Part shown: piece by piece, positions 15,307 through 24,144 of the stretch
Position numbering within the stretch: the stretch's first letter is position 1
How the letters are laid out: each line of letters starts with the position of its first letter
Origin: Haloplanus aerogenes
GTDB taxonomy: Archaea; Halobacteriota; Halobacteria; Halobacteriales; Haloferacaceae
Reading direction: 5' to 3'
Length of the DNA stretch: 64,000 nt
Assembly: GCF_003856835.1 (NCBI RefSeq)
Contig: NZ_CP034145.1
Location: 2,108,001 to 2,172,000 of the forward strand
Position numbers and translations under genes: made by a program
The notes under the pieces: model-generated
Database searches by the model: none
Told to the model about the DNA's origin: nothing
The model's input: the letters and a program-made list of their open reading frames with translations, nothing else

Positions 15307-16068
15307 TCACTCCCACCCTTCGTCGAGGACGACGGGAACCCCGCAAGCGGCCACGTCGGCCGCGAACGCCCGCGAATCCGCCGCGAGGAACGATTGGGTG
15401 TCGTAGTGGATCGGGCAGACCAGATCGGGGTCCAGCGTCTCGGCGAGGTCGGCGGCCTCGTGGCGGTCCATGCAGACCGATCCCGAGATGTTGGCCAGCA
15501 AGAGGGAGACGTCGAGGTCGGCGTGGAAGGGGAGGACGTCCGAGTCGCCGGGCCAGAACACCGGGATGTCACCGAGTTCGAACCGATAGCCGACGCCGAA
15601 CCCCTCCGGGTGGACGACGGAGCCGTCCGGCCTCGTGTGTGGCCCCTCCGGGTCGTTGTAGGCGGGGAGGCTTCGGATCGGGACGCCTGCGGCCTCGACG
15701 CTCTCGCGTTCGCCGATCCGAATCAGGTCGTACCCCTCCCGCTCCGCGAGCGATTCGGGCGACGGCGGCCGGCCCGCGCGCTCGGCGTCGACACCCTCGT
15801 AGACGACCAGCGTAGCGCCCGGCGCGGCGACACGTCGTATCCCGTCGGGGTCGTAGTGGTGGTCGTGGGTGACGAGGACGAGGTCACCGTCGCGGGCGTC
15901 GTAGGCAGGGCCGGCAGGGTGGCGGGTGTCGACACCGTCGGGCGCCCGCCACTCGCCCGTGAGCACGCCGTAGCGGCCCGGATCGGTGTAGACGACCGTC
16001 TCGTCGTCGATGCGGGCAGTCGCGTATCCGAGCCAGCGGACGGTAAGGGTGTCGTGGCGGATGGTCAT
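15307..16068 (-). CDS. MBL-fold metallo-hydrolase
   Basis: 253 residues of the metallo-beta-lactamase superfamily, closest in layout to the UPF0173/UlaG-like group. The metal motif appears as THDHHYDPDGI (about 70-80), a variant of HxHxDH in which the final His is not seen. Later ligands may be FWPGDSDVLP and CPIHYDTQSF. The start is taken at MTIRHDTLTV (16068), since the family begins close to the first beta strand (VRWLGYATARI). The substrate is unknown. Confidence 0.7.
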   Translation of the reverse strand: MTIRHDTLTVRWLGYATARIDDETVVYTDPGRYGVLTGEWRAPDGVDTRHPAGPAYDARDGDLVLVTHDHHYDPDGIRRVAAPGATLVVYEGVDAERAGRPPSPESLAEREGYDLIRIGERESVEAAGVPIRSLPAYNDPEGPHTRPDGSVVHPEGFGVGYRFELGDIPVFWPGDSDVLPFHADLDVSLLLANISGSVCMDRHEAADLAETLDPDLVCPIHYDTQSFLAADSRAFAADVAACGVPVVLDEGWE

Positions 16069-16155
16069 GTGTCGATGAACGGGTCGCGCGTACAAATGTG
16101 CGGCGTGCAGAATCGAGCGAAAAGAGACGCTTCGGAACTGGCGTATACCAGCCAG

Positions 16156-17676
16156 TTATTCGAGGTTCACGTCGACGTAGGTGCTCGCGTCGTCGAAGCC
16201 GTCCGGCCCGAAGCAGAACTCGGGCGTGAAGTTGACGACGACGTTGCCGCTCCCGCTCGGCGGGGTCTCGCTCGCGTAGCCCGCCTTGCCACCCACGGCG
16301 AAGCTGGTACCGAGCAGACTGCGATCGATTTCGATGGTGTACCGACCGTTACCCTCGGCCGTGCCGTCGATACCGCTCGGGAGGCCAGGCGAGGACCCTG
16401 TCGCGACCGGCGACTCGTACGAGAAGCCGCTCCCGGCCGTGTAGAGCACCTGGAAGTCGCCAGCGTCGTCGGCAGCGTCGTCGTCGTTCGTGTTGAACGC
16501 CAATCCGAAGTTGTCGGGGTACTGCCCGCCGACGAGTTCCTTCGCCAGATCGATCTCGATTTCGACCGGATCGCTGAACAGGTCGATACTGAGGACCTGT
16601 TCGCTCCCGAGACCACCGTACGGGAGGCTGATCGGGCTACCGAAGTTGCAGTTCTGCGAGTCGCTCCCGCTGAACGCTCGTTCGGTCGTGATGGTCATCG
16701 CTCGGTTGCCGCTGCCGTCGTTGTGTCGGCACTGCTCCGTATAGAAGCCCAGATCGAACGTCACGGAGTCGGACTGCACCTGATTCCCGTGGTCGATGGG
16801 GAGCCACCAGACCACGCTCACCTGGTGGACCGCCGAGCCGGTCTCCGGACTGCCAGCGAAACAGTTGCGGCCCGTGCCGCCACCCTGTTCTGCGGGCGTG
16901 TCGCCCTCGAGGGCGATGCCGGTCCCGCTGTTGACCATCTCCAGGAACTCGCGGAGGCTCTGCTGGTTCGTCGGCTGGAAGCCCGAGTCGGTGTCCTCGA
17001 AGGCCGACGTGTCGCCGTTGATCGGCCCGACGCCGTAGGCGACCTGAATCTCGTCGAGGAGTTCGACCGTTCCCGCTTCCTCGTCGGGGTCGTCACCTTC
17101 GGGTTCGGTCACGCCGTTCTCGCTGGCGCTCTCGAGTCCCCCGGTGAGCCAGACGTAGCCGGGGTTGTCACAGAGTTCGAACGCGAACTGCGCCCCCCCG
17201 AAGTCGCCGGGCTTCACGTCGCCGATATCGATGATGACCGGGCCGTCCGCGTCGCTCTCGGTGCCACAGAGTCCCTCCGCCGCGGCCGCCACGCCGCCGT
17301 TGACGCGGTTATACGGGTTGCCGTCCGCGTCCGTCGAGATGGCGTCGAAGAAGTTGGCGTAGTTGTCGCCGTCGATATCGATGGCGATGTCCTGTGCGTC
17401 GGACTGTTCATCGCCTGCGGGCAGGCGAATGTCCGTCGACGCGGCGTCGGCGGCCATGCCCGCATACGCCGCTTCGTCGCTACTCCAGTCGGAGTAGTAC
17501 TCCGTCGCGGCCACCTTCATGTCCAGCGTCCCCGCGGTAAGCTGGTTGTTCTCGAACGTTTCCTGATCGCTGAAGTACGCACTCGTCCCGAGGCCTGCGC
17601 CCGCGGAGGCGACGCCGATACTGCCGAGGGCAGCGAGCGCCTTCCGACGGGAGAGGTTGAATGTCTCGTCTGTCAT
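16156..17676 (-). CDS. Secreted SipW-dependent-type (TasA/CalY-like) protein
   Basis: 506 residues. The N-terminus NLSRRKALAALGSIGVASAGAG is a signal of the SipW-dependent class, followed by AYFSDQETFENNQLTAGTLD, the usual start of TasA/camelysin-like extracellular domains. The body is very acidic with several cysteines (NCFAG, CRHND, NCNFG), as in secreted haloarchaeal matrix or surface proteins. In Bacillus such proteins form biofilm fibres after cleavage by a dedicated signal peptidase; none lies next to it here. The start at 17676 places the signal peptide at the N-terminus. It has an unusually long upstream region with inverted repeats. Confidence 0.78.
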   Translation of the reverse strand: MTDETFNLSRRKALAALGSIGVASAGAGLGTSAYFSDQETFENNQLTAGTLDMKVAATEYYSDWSSDEAAYAGMAADAASTDIRLPAGDEQSDAQDIAIDIDGDNYANFFDAISTDADGNPYNRVNGGVAAAAEGLCGTESDADGPVIIDIGDVKPGDFGGAQFAFELCDNPGYVWLTGGLESASENGVTEPEGDDPDEEAGTVELLDEIQVAYGVGPINGDTSAFEDTDSGFQPTNQQSLREFLEMVNSGTGIALEGDTPAEQGGGTGRNCFAGSPETGSAVHQVSVVWWLPIDHGNQVQSDSVTFDLGFYTEQCRHNDGSGNRAMTITTERAFSGSDSQNCNFGSPISLPYGGLGSEQVLSIDLFSDPVEIEIDLAKELVGGQYPDNFGLAFNTNDDDAADDAGDFQVLYTAGSGFSYESPVATGSSPGLPSGIDGTAEGNGRYTIEIDRSLLGTSFAVGGKAGYASETPPSGSGNVVVNFTPEFCFGPDGFDDASTYVDVNLE

Positions 17677-18045
17677 CGTTGTGTTCCCCCTCGCGGGGAG
17701 ACCCACCGACGGAGTCGAACCGCCGTTGGCGAAATCCGGTGTCGCCGAACACCCTGTGGGACGCGGACGACCACTCGCCGCCGCATCGAATATCCACGAC
17801 GACACCCGGTTAGCTATTGAGCGCTTAATAGCGCTAAGGCGGCGATTAGCGTGACTAACCCGCAATTAATAGTTAGCAGAGTGATGTATGTCCGAGCCTG
17901 TAACCCGATCCTCGGGTCATTACCGGGTGACAAGGAGCCGATTACCGAGGCGAGGATCGACCTGTCGAAAGCGTTATTAATTCAATAGTACCGTGCCGGA
18001 GGCGGTCGCGTCGTGATCCCCTCGATAGCGCCCACCCTCTCGTCG
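17677..18045. promoter_or_regulatory. Upstream region of the TasA-like gene with repeated TTAG/CTAA elements
   Basis: 369 bp without a gene. Between about 17809 and 17880 the sequence is AT-rich and repetitive: GGTTAGC, the self-complementary pair AGCGCT-TAAT-AGCGCT (17819-17834), TTAG-CGTGA-CTAA just after it, and GTTAGC further on. On the minus strand TATTAAG and CTATTAATT provide possible TATA boxes for the secreted-protein gene, implying a 5' leader above 100 nt. A second AT-rich patch (TTATTAATTC) is near 17972. Confidence 0.45.
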
Positions 18046-19698
18046 CTATTCGTGCTCATCGACGAGACGCTCGATCCGAGACAGCGAATCGGCCTCGCTC
18101 GGCGTCTTGTCCTCCCGAACGGCGACGAACCGCGGGAATCGGAGCGCGTGCCCCGAGCCGTAGGTGGACGACGCCTGAATCTCCTCGTACCCCACCTCGA
18201 AGACGACTTCCGGCTCGATATCGACTTCGGTGCCCTCCTGGTTCCGGATCAGCGGTTCGAGGCGGTCGCTCAACTCGGCCAGTCGCTCGTCGGTGATGCC
18301 CGTCGCCACCTTGCCGATGGTCGCGAACTCGTCCTCGTCCCGCGCCGACAACAGAAACGTACCGAGGTGGTTCGCCCGGCGCCCCTCACCCCACTCCGCA
18401 CCCGTGACGACCAGGTCCAGCGTCTCCACGTCCGGCTTGCGTTTCAGCCAGTTCTGCCCACGCTTGCCCGGCGTGTACGCCGACTCGGGATTCTTGAGCA
18501 TGATCCCCTCGTGGCCCGCGTCGAGGGCCGTCGCCTCGTGGTCGGCGATGGTCTCCACGTCCTCGGCGACCGTGAGCGGCGAGAGTCCGTCCGACAACAC
18601 CGACGACAGCCGCTCCCGCCGGTCGAGAAGCGGCGCATCGAGCAGATCCGTCCCGTCGACGTGAAGGCAGTCGAACGCTCGGAACTCGACGGTCACCTCC
18701 TCGCGCATCCGCGCCACGTCGTGTTTCCGGCGGAATCGCCGGAGTACCTCCTGAAAGGGGAGCGGATCGCCCGCGTCGTCGACGGCGATGGCTTCACCGT
18801 CGAGGATGACGGGCACGTCGAGGTCGGCCACGAACTCGACGATCTCCGGCAGGGCGTCGGTCACGTCCTCCAGATTCCGGGAGAACACGCGGGTCTCGTC
18901 AGCCGGGTCGTGGTGGATCTGCACCCGTGCGCCGTCGAATTTGGTCTCGACGGCGACCGACTCCCACGCTTCGACGGCGTCGGCGGCCGTCCCGGTCTGG
19001 GCGAGCATCGCTTGCACCGGTCGGCCAACGGCGAGTTCGGCCGCCGCCAGCCCCGCTTCCCCCTCGTCGCAGGCGCGGACGGCCATCGATCCGTAATCGT
19101 TGGTGACCTGTAGGGCGCGTTCGACGTCGTCGGCCGGCACGTCGAACGCCTCGGCAATCGCGTCGCGGACGGTGCCCTCGCCGACCCCGATCCGCATCTC
19201 CGAGAGGACGAGTCGGGCGAGATAGCGCGCCGCGACCGGATCGGTCCGGTTGAACAGGCCGAAGAGCACGTCGACCTTGTGGTCGCGACTCCCTGCCCCC
19301 TCGGCGGCGGCGAGGTCCCGCAGGCGGTCGTCCACCTCGGCGACGGTCAGCGGATCGGGCTCGGCGGCGCCGAACGCGGCCAGGCCCTGTTGGCCGCCGA
19401 GATCCAGCGACTCGGCGACTGCACCGATCTCGCCAGCGTCGGCCAGCGTCGCCGCCACGTCGTCGGCGGTGACGTTCGGCCCGGCGGCGCGGGCGAGCGC
19501 CTCGTGACAGAGGTTCGGTCCGACGTCGAGGGTCGTCGAGTCCCACGCGGGGAAGACCCGCCCGAGCAACAGTCGGGCGACCACGGGAAGGTCGGCGCCA
19601 GCGTCGACGAATAGGTCCGCGACCAGCGATGTGATCGCGAGGTCGGCAGATTCGGCCTCGATGGCGTCGACGCGGTCGGCGAAGTCGGCGAAATCCAT
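18046..19698 (-). CDS. lig: ATP-dependent DNA ligase
   Basis: 550 residues, the usual length of archaeal replicative ligases. An N-terminal DNA-binding domain (about 1-220) is followed by the nucleotidyltransferase domain with the adenylated lysine Lys253 in the KFDG motif, then FSRNLEDVT, VEFRAFDCLHVDG and EGIMLKNPESAYTPGKRG with the late lysine motif, and an OB-fold C-terminus ending in a conserved FVAVREDK segment. It seals nicks during Okazaki fragment joining and repair. MDFADFADRV at 19698 is the family start; the open frame continues upstream only because it is antisense to the next gene. Confidence 0.93.
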   Translation of the reverse strand: MDFADFADRVDAIEAESADLAITSLVADLFVDAGADLPVVARLLLGRVFPAWDSTTLDVGPNLCHEALARAAGPNVTADDVAATLADAGEIGAVAESLDLGGQQGLAAFGAAEPDPLTVAEVDDRLRDLAAAEGAGSRDHKVDVLFGLFNRTDPVAARYLARLVLSEMRIGVGEGTVRDAIAEAFDVPADDVERALQVTNDYGSMAVRACDEGEAGLAAAELAVGRPVQAMLAQTGTAADAVEAWESVAVETKFDGARVQIHHDPADETRVFSRNLEDVTDALPEIVEFVADLDVPVILDGEAIAVDDAGDPLPFQEVLRRFRRKHDVARMREEVTVEFRAFDCLHVDGTDLLDAPLLDRRERLSSVLSDGLSPLTVAEDVETIADHEATALDAGHEGIMLKNPESAYTPGKRGQNWLKRKPDVETLDLVVTGAEWGEGRRANHLGTFLLSARDEDEFATIGKVATGITDERLAELSDRLEPLIRNQEGTEVDIEPEVVFEVGYEEIQASSTYGSGHALRFPRFVAVREDKTPSEADSLSRIERLVDEHE

Positions 19699-19788
19699 CG
19701 GTCCGGGCTCCGTCCGCGTGGCGGTTAAGCGCGACGGGTTCGGCGCGGAGGCATCGGATTCAAGACGCTGTATCGTGCAGGGAGGGGT

Positions 19789-21336
19789 ATGAACAGCGAC
19801 CTGGCGGCGCAGGTCCGAGCAGTGCTCGACGTCGACGTCTCGGAGTTCCGGGCGCAGGCGCAGGCAGACGCCGAGGTGGTCAAAAGCGAACTCAAGGACG
19901 GCACCTTCGACAACCACCGCTCGATCATCGGGCTGGAGTACGAGTTCTACGCCGTCGCGGACGGCCGGTGGCGCCAGGAGCGCGAGGACGCGGAGACGGG
20001 CGCGGAACTCGTCCGCGTTCCCCGTCGGCTCCTCGAACTCATCCGCTTCGAGAAGGAACTCGGCCTCCACAACGCCGAACTGACGACGAGCCCCCAGCCA
20101 CTGAACGCCGAAGGCCTCCGGGCGCAGTCGGCTGGCGTTCGCTCGCACCTCCTCTCTGCGCTCCAGACGACGCGCATCGAGGGGATGCGCCTCGTCAGCG
20201 ACGGCATCTGGACCATCCCGCCGTCGGGCGAGACGGCCCGTGACTACCTGACCGACAGCATCTCCGACGGCGGCGTCCGCATCGCGACGAACATGACCGA
20301 CGCGGTCCGGTATCACGCGATGGCCAACGGGCCGAACACGCCGACGCCGTTTACCGTCGACGCGCCACACGTCACCCTCGAAGCCGACACCGTGATGCCG
20401 GAGAGCCTCATCACGTCGATCCAACCACATTATCAGGTGCCCCACGCCTCCGACCTGCCGACCTACCACAACTACGCCCTGCGGGTCGCCGGACCCCTCC
20501 TCGCCCTCGGCGGCAACTCCCCCTTCTTCCCGCCGGACCTCTACGACGACGGCGTCGCTCCGGAGACGGTCGTCGCCGACGCGCGCGCCGAGAACCGCAT
20601 CTTCGTCTTCGAATCCGTCCTGAACAGCGAGAACGCCCAGAAGGTTCGGTTCCCGGAGGATCTGGACACCGTCGAGGAAGCCGTCGACCGCGTCGCCAAC
20701 GACCCGACGGTCGTTCCCATGCCCGTCGAGGGTGGCGACCGCTTCGACGACAAGTTCGCCACGCTCCGGCGCAAACACGGCACGTTCTGGCGGTGGGTGC
20801 GGCCGGTGTTCGACGGCGCCGACCGCTCCTCCGCCAACGCTCGCATCGAGTTCCGCCCCATCGCCGCGCAACCGACCGTCCGCGACTCCATGTCGTTCAT
20901 GGCGACGTTCGCCGGGTTGATGGAGAGCCTGCCACGGAACGAACACCCGGTGATCGACCAGGACTGGAGCGTCGCCCGGGAGAACTTCTACGCCGCCGCT
21001 CGTGAGGGGTTCACGAGCGATCAGCGCTGGATCACCAACAGTGGGGAGGAAACGACCGACACGGAGATGATCTACGACGACATCTTCTCACACGCCGTCG
21101 AAGGCCTGCGGAACGCCGGCTGTACCGAGTCGGACGCGGTGTCGTACGTCGCGCCGCTCCGGGCGCGCGTCGAATCGGGCATCACGCCCGCCCGGTGGAA
21201 GCGCGACCGCGTACGTGACCGGGTGGAGAACGGTGAGCCGCTCGGAAAGGCCATTCCTGCGATGCAGCGCGCCTACGTGGACGAACAGACGGAGACGCTC
21301 CTCGACGGGGCGTTCACCGACTGGTGGTCGCAGTAG
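19789..21336 (+). CDS. GCS2-like carboxylate-amine ligase family protein
   Basis: 515 residues. LEYEFYAV near residue 50, HNAELTTSPQPL (about 98-110) and RIEFRPIAAQPT (about 350-360) are the acidic substrate and metal-binding segments expected of the glutamate-cysteine ligase type 2 fold. Haloarchaea make gamma-glutamylcysteine as their main thiol, but I recall their verified GshA as a shorter protein, so the substrate here is open. The gene has its own upstream region, divergent from the ligase gene, and converges on psmB. A clear paralog of similar length lies at 58662-60137. Confidence 0.65.
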   Translation: MNSDLAAQVRAVLDVDVSEFRAQAQADAEVVKSELKDGTFDNHRSIIGLEYEFYAVADGRWRQEREDAETGAELVRVPRRLLELIRFEKELGLHNAELTTSPQPLNAEGLRAQSAGVRSHLLSALQTTRIEGMRLVSDGIWTIPPSGETARDYLTDSISDGGVRIATNMTDAVRYHAMANGPNTPTPFTVDAPHVTLEADTVMPESLITSIQPHYQVPHASDLPTYHNYALRVAGPLLALGGNSPFFPPDLYDDGVAPETVVADARAENRIFVFESVLNSENAQKVRFPEDLDTVEEAVDRVANDPTVVPMPVEGGDRFDDKFATLRRKHGTFWRWVRPVFDGADRSSANARIEFRPIAAQPTVRDSMSFMATFAGLMESLPRNEHPVIDQDWSVARENFYAAAREGFTSDQRWITNSGEETTDTEMIYDDIFSHAVEGLRNAGCTESDAVSYVAPLRARVESGITPARWKRDRVRDRVENGEPLGKAIPAMQRAYVDEQTETLLDGAFTDWWSQ

Positions 21337-21339
21337 GGT

Positions 21340-22077
21340 CTAGATCAGCGACTCGAAGTCCTTGTGCTTCGAGATGTCGACGCCCTCGTCGGTGACGACG
21401 GCGACGTTGATCCCGTTGCCGGACGCCAGGTCGCGTTCGACGGCGCTCTGGATGGCCTGCGCCGCGACGCCCCGCGCCTCGTCGATCGAGAGGTCGTCCT
21501 CGTACTCCTGTTCGAGAACACCGAGAGCGTACTGGCTCCCGGAGCCGGAGACGGCGTAGTCCTCTTCCATCATGCCGCCGAGGGGGTCGAGACTGTAGAC
21601 GTGCGCGCCGTCCTCGTCGACGCCGCCGAGGAGCGGCGAAACGATGAAGAAGGCCCCGGAGCGGAGGAAGTTGCTCGTGAGCGTCGACAGCGCTTCCATA
21701 CTCATCTCCTTGCCCCGACGGGTCTCGTAGAGGCTGGTCTCGGAGCGAAGCGAGCGGATGAGCGACTGGGCGGCCGACACCGATCCCGCGATAGTGAGGG
21801 CGGCGTTCGGGTGGATCTGTTCGACCTTCTGGACGTCCTTGCTGGAGACCATCCGGCCGGCGCTCGCGCGCATGTCGGTGGCCATGACGACGCCGTTCTC
21901 GGTCGAGAGGCCGACGGTCGTCGTGCCCGTTTTCATCTCCTTGTCCTCGCTACCCGCGGCAGCGAGGCGCTCGTCGGTGTCCGTGAATTCGCCGATCTCC
22001 GGCCCGAACACCGGGCGGTCCTGCCCGTCGAGACGGTCCTGCGTCCGTGAAAAGTCCTGATTCGTCGGGGTACGCAT
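21340..22077 (-). CDS. psmB: Proteasome beta subunit
   Basis: 245 residues. A propeptide of about 51 residues is removed at KTG/TTTVGLST, exposing the catalytic N-terminal threonine (Thr52). The active-site lysine/aspartate region (ATDMRAS) and the late SGSGSQYALGVLE and DEGVDISKH segments are typical. It forms the two inner rings of the 20S proteasome. Start at ATG 22077; a GTG directly before it is less likely. The alpha subunit gene is not in this window. Confidence 0.93.
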   Translation of the reverse strand: MRTPTNQDFSRTQDRLDGQDRPVFGPEIGEFTDTDERLAAAGSEDKEMKTGTTTVGLSTENGVVMATDMRASAGRMVSSKDVQKVEQIHPNAALTIAGSVSAAQSLIRSLRSETSLYETRRGKEMSMEALSTLTSNFLRSGAFFIVSPLLGGVDEDGAHVYSLDPLGGMMEEDYAVSGSGSQYALGVLEQEYEDDLSIDEARGVAAQAIQSAVERDLASGNGINVAVVTDEGVDISKHKDFESLI

Positions 22078-22127
22078 CACCTGCCCTTGCGGGGGCGCGC
22101 TGATAAATGCAACCCTTCGGTATCGAG

Positions 22128-22298
22128 CTACCGACGCATGCGGTCGTAGGCCCGCCCCGTCGCCGCCACGAGGTCACCGAGCGGAATGGTGACGCCGAGT
22201 CGACGGGCGAGTAACGCCAGCGGCATCAACGCGATGCCGACGGCGAGGGTGATCTGATATGCCGCGAACGCGCCAGCGCGATACAGTGGTTCCAACAT
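22128..22298 (-). CDS. Small membrane protein next to psmB
   Basis: 56 residues starting MLEPLYRAG with one or two hydrophobic helices (about 8-30) and a C-terminal RAYDRMRR. A TATA box lies 29 nt before the ATG at 22298, which supports this start and the reality of the gene. I recall a similar short membrane protein beside psmB in other Halobacteria. Function unknown. Confidence 0.6.
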   Translation of the reverse strand: MLEPLYRAGAFAAYQITLAVGIALMPLALLARRLGVTIPLGDLVAATGRAYDRMRR

Positions 22299-22326
22299 CT
22301 GCGTAGCCGTGGTCGAGCGACCGGAG

Positions 22327-22333
22327 TATATAA
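22327..22333 (-). promoter_or_regulatory. TATA box of the small membrane protein gene
   Basis: Minus-strand CTTATATACT includes a very good archaeal TATA element, 29 nt from the ATG at 22298. Confidence 0.6.
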
Positions 22334-22433
22334 GCTTTCCTGCTCGCGTCACGCGTCTATCCCGCTCACGTCTCTCGATTACGTCGAACGACGAGAATCC
22401 ACGGCGGCACACGCGGCCGTCGCCCGCTCAACC

Positions 22434-22480
22434 GCGATACTGAGAGTGCGGTATCGCCGTCTGACGCATAAGTTATGCGT
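22434..22480. promoter_or_regulatory. Two adjacent palindromes between divergent genes
   Basis: In the 250-bp gap between the small membrane gene and the gene at 22551 are GCGATAC-N10-GTATCGC (22434-22457) and, seven bases later, ACGCATAA-G-TTATGCGT (22464-22480). The second is a perfect 17-bp palindrome with an AT-rich centre. Both are candidates for operators of a dimeric regulator. The rest of the gap shows no coding signal. Confidence 0.45.
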
Positions 22481-22550
22481 GTGATCGAGACGGCGTACGC
22501 GCCAGACGGCGTGGGAAACCCTGATACGTCGGGTCGGCGTAGGGGCGTCC

Positions 22551-22988
22551 ATGTCGAACTGGACCGACAGGATCGTCGGCGACCGGATGGCCGTCGACCG
22601 GGAGTTCAACGATCGGGTCCGCAACTCGGAGTTCTCGAATCAGGAGTGGGGGTTGATCATGACCGCCGTCGACTTCGAAATCGAAGACGCGGACGACCCC
22701 GAACGGGCGCGGATCGTTCCCGACACGGAGAGCCTGCCCCAGATGATGCCCGAACTGGAGAAGGTACAACAGGGGATGCCCGGCGGACCGGGCGGCCAGA
22801 GTCAGCAGGACAGCGGCACCGGCGTCTTCGACGCCATCCGCGGTGCCCTCGGAATGGGTGGCGACGACGAGGCCGACAGACTCGAAGCGGCCGAACGACT
22901 CGTCGGCGAGTACGCCGACGCGCTCCAAGCGCGCCTAGAGGAGAAGGGGAAGTGGGACGATATCCGCGAGCGGTACGCCGACGAGTAG
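22551..22988 (+). CDS. Conserved haloarchaeal protein (DUF5799-like)
   Basis: 145 residues beginning MSNWTDRIVGDRM. The N-terminal half is a conserved alpha/beta segment with SNQEWGLIMTAVDFEIED; a Gly/Gln-rich linker (about 80-95) leads to a helical C-terminus. I recall this pattern as the haloarchaeal family DUF5799, of unknown function. No signal peptide or membrane span. It converges on a 49-residue gene that starts at the base after its stop. Confidence 0.7.
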   Translation: MSNWTDRIVGDRMAVDREFNDRVRNSEFSNQEWGLIMTAVDFEIEDADDPERARIVPDTESLPQMMPELEKVQQGMPGGPGGQSQQDSGTGVFDAIRGALGMGGDDEADRLEAAERLVGEYADALQARLEEKGKWDDIRERYADE

Positions 22989-23138
22989 CTACACTTCGTC
23001 GCCGCTGTGGAACAGCGTCAGTTCCTCCGCCTCGTAGATGTTGATGAGTTCGGTGACGAGCTCGTCGTACTCCTCGTCGTCCTGTCGCAGGCTGTCGAGG
23101 CGGGCGACCGTCTCGTCGTCGAGGTGGATCTGCGGCAT
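22989..23138 (-). CDS. Very small conserved protein, ribbon-helix-helix antitoxin-like
   Basis: 49 residues: MPQIHLDDETVARLDSLR then an acidic helical tail ending in FHSGDEV. The start strand followed by two helices resembles the ribbon-helix-helix fold of small antitoxins and regulators. A second member of the same family lies at 45820-45969. I recall such proteins grouped as DUF7557 in Halobacteria. No toxin gene is adjacent. Confidence 0.6.
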   Translation of the reverse strand: MPQIHLDDETVARLDSLRQDDEEYDELVTELINIYEAEELTLFHSGDEV

Positions 23139-23163
23139 GGTCGGAAGAAGACGCTACGCCCTT

Positions 23164-24144
23164 TTAAGATAGGCGGTCGACGACCGCGTCCGCAACCTCG
23201 TCGGTCGTCGCATTCCCGCCGAGGTCGGGCGTTCGCGGCCCCTCGGCCAGCGTCGTCTCGACGGCCGTCCGGACGGCCGCCGCCTCGTCGTCGTAGTCGA
23301 GGAAGTCGAGTAACATCGCGGCCGAGAAGATGGTCGCCGCCGGATTGGCGACGCCCTCGCCCGCGATGTCGGGCGCACAGCCGTGGACGGGTTCGAAGAT
23401 GCCCCGCTCCGAGCCGACGTTCGCGCTCGGCAGGAGGCCGAGACCGCCGACCAGCCCCGCGGCCAGATCGGAGAGCACGTCACCCGCGAGATTGGGACAG
23501 ACGATCACGTCGTACTGAGTAGGGTCCATGGCGAGATGGGTCGCCATCGCGTCCATGTACGCGTCGTCGGCGTCGACGCCGCGTTCGCTCGCCACCTCCC
23601 GAATCGTGTCGACGAACAGCCCGTCGGTTACGCGCATCACGTTGTTCTTGTGCGCGATGGTGAAGCCGTCGTGGCCGTTCGAGTCGGCGTAGTCGCAGGC
23701 GAACTCCGCGAGGCGGCGGGAGGCCGACTGCGTGACCAGCCGCGTCAGCGTCGACACGTCCTCGGTCAGGCGGTCCTCCATCCCCGCGTAGACGCCCTCC
23801 GTGTTCTCCCGGAGGATGACCAGATCCGTCTCCGGCTGGACGGCGTCGACGCCGGGGTAGGTCCGCGCCGGGCGGATGTTGACGAAGGAGTCAACCGCGT
23901 CCCGGAGCGGGAGGATCACGTCCGCCGAGGTTTCGCCGGTCGCACCGAACAGCGTCGCGTCGGCGTTCGTGACCGCCTCCAGCGTCTCCGCGGGCAGGGG
24001 TTCGCCCGTCCGCTCCGCGACCGCGTCGCCCGCCTCGACGTGGTCGTACTCGAACTCGACCACCGCATCGAGGACGCGTAGCGTCGCCGGGACGACTTCG
24101 TGGCCGATGCCGTCGCCGGGGATGACGGCGATGCGCTCGGTCAT
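23164..24144 (-). CDS. leuB: 3-isopropylmalate dehydrogenase
   Basis: 326 residues of the isocitrate/isopropylmalate dehydrogenase family. [13 protein letters not shown] opens the protein, NIRPARTYP and [14 protein letters not shown] mark substrate binding, [14 protein letters not shown] holds the catalytic Lys, and [22 protein letters not shown] holds metal-binding Asp residues. It oxidises and decarboxylates 3-isopropylmalate in leucine synthesis, using NAD. It is the last gene of the ilv-leu operon and overlaps leuD by ATGA; the operon context favours LeuB over isocitrate dehydrogenase. Confidence 0.9.
   Translation of the reverse strand: MTERIAVIPGDGIGHEVVPATLRVLDAVVEFEYDHVEAGDAVAERTGEPLPAETLEAVTNADATLFGATGETSADVILPLRDAVDSFVNIRPARTYPGVDAVQPETDLVILRENTEGVYAGMEDRLTEDVSTLTRLVTQSASRRLAEFACDYADSNGHDGFTIAHKNNVMRVTDGLFVDTIREVASERGVDADDAYMDAMATHLAMDPTQYDVIVCPNLAGDVLSDLAAGLVGGLGLLPSANVGSERGIFEPVHGCAPDIAGEGVANPAATIFSAAMLLDFLDYDDEAAAVRTAVETTLAEGPRTPDLGGNATTDEVADAVVDRLS

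Noticed and set aside
15394-17820. An 808-codon plus-strand frame across the MBL and TasA-like genes
   Set aside because: It runs antisense through two well-supported genes and an intergenic promoter; no family features.
19699-20946. N-terminal extension of the DNA ligase frame
   Set aside because: The ligase family begins at MDFADFADRV (19698). The extension is antisense to the GCS2-like gene.
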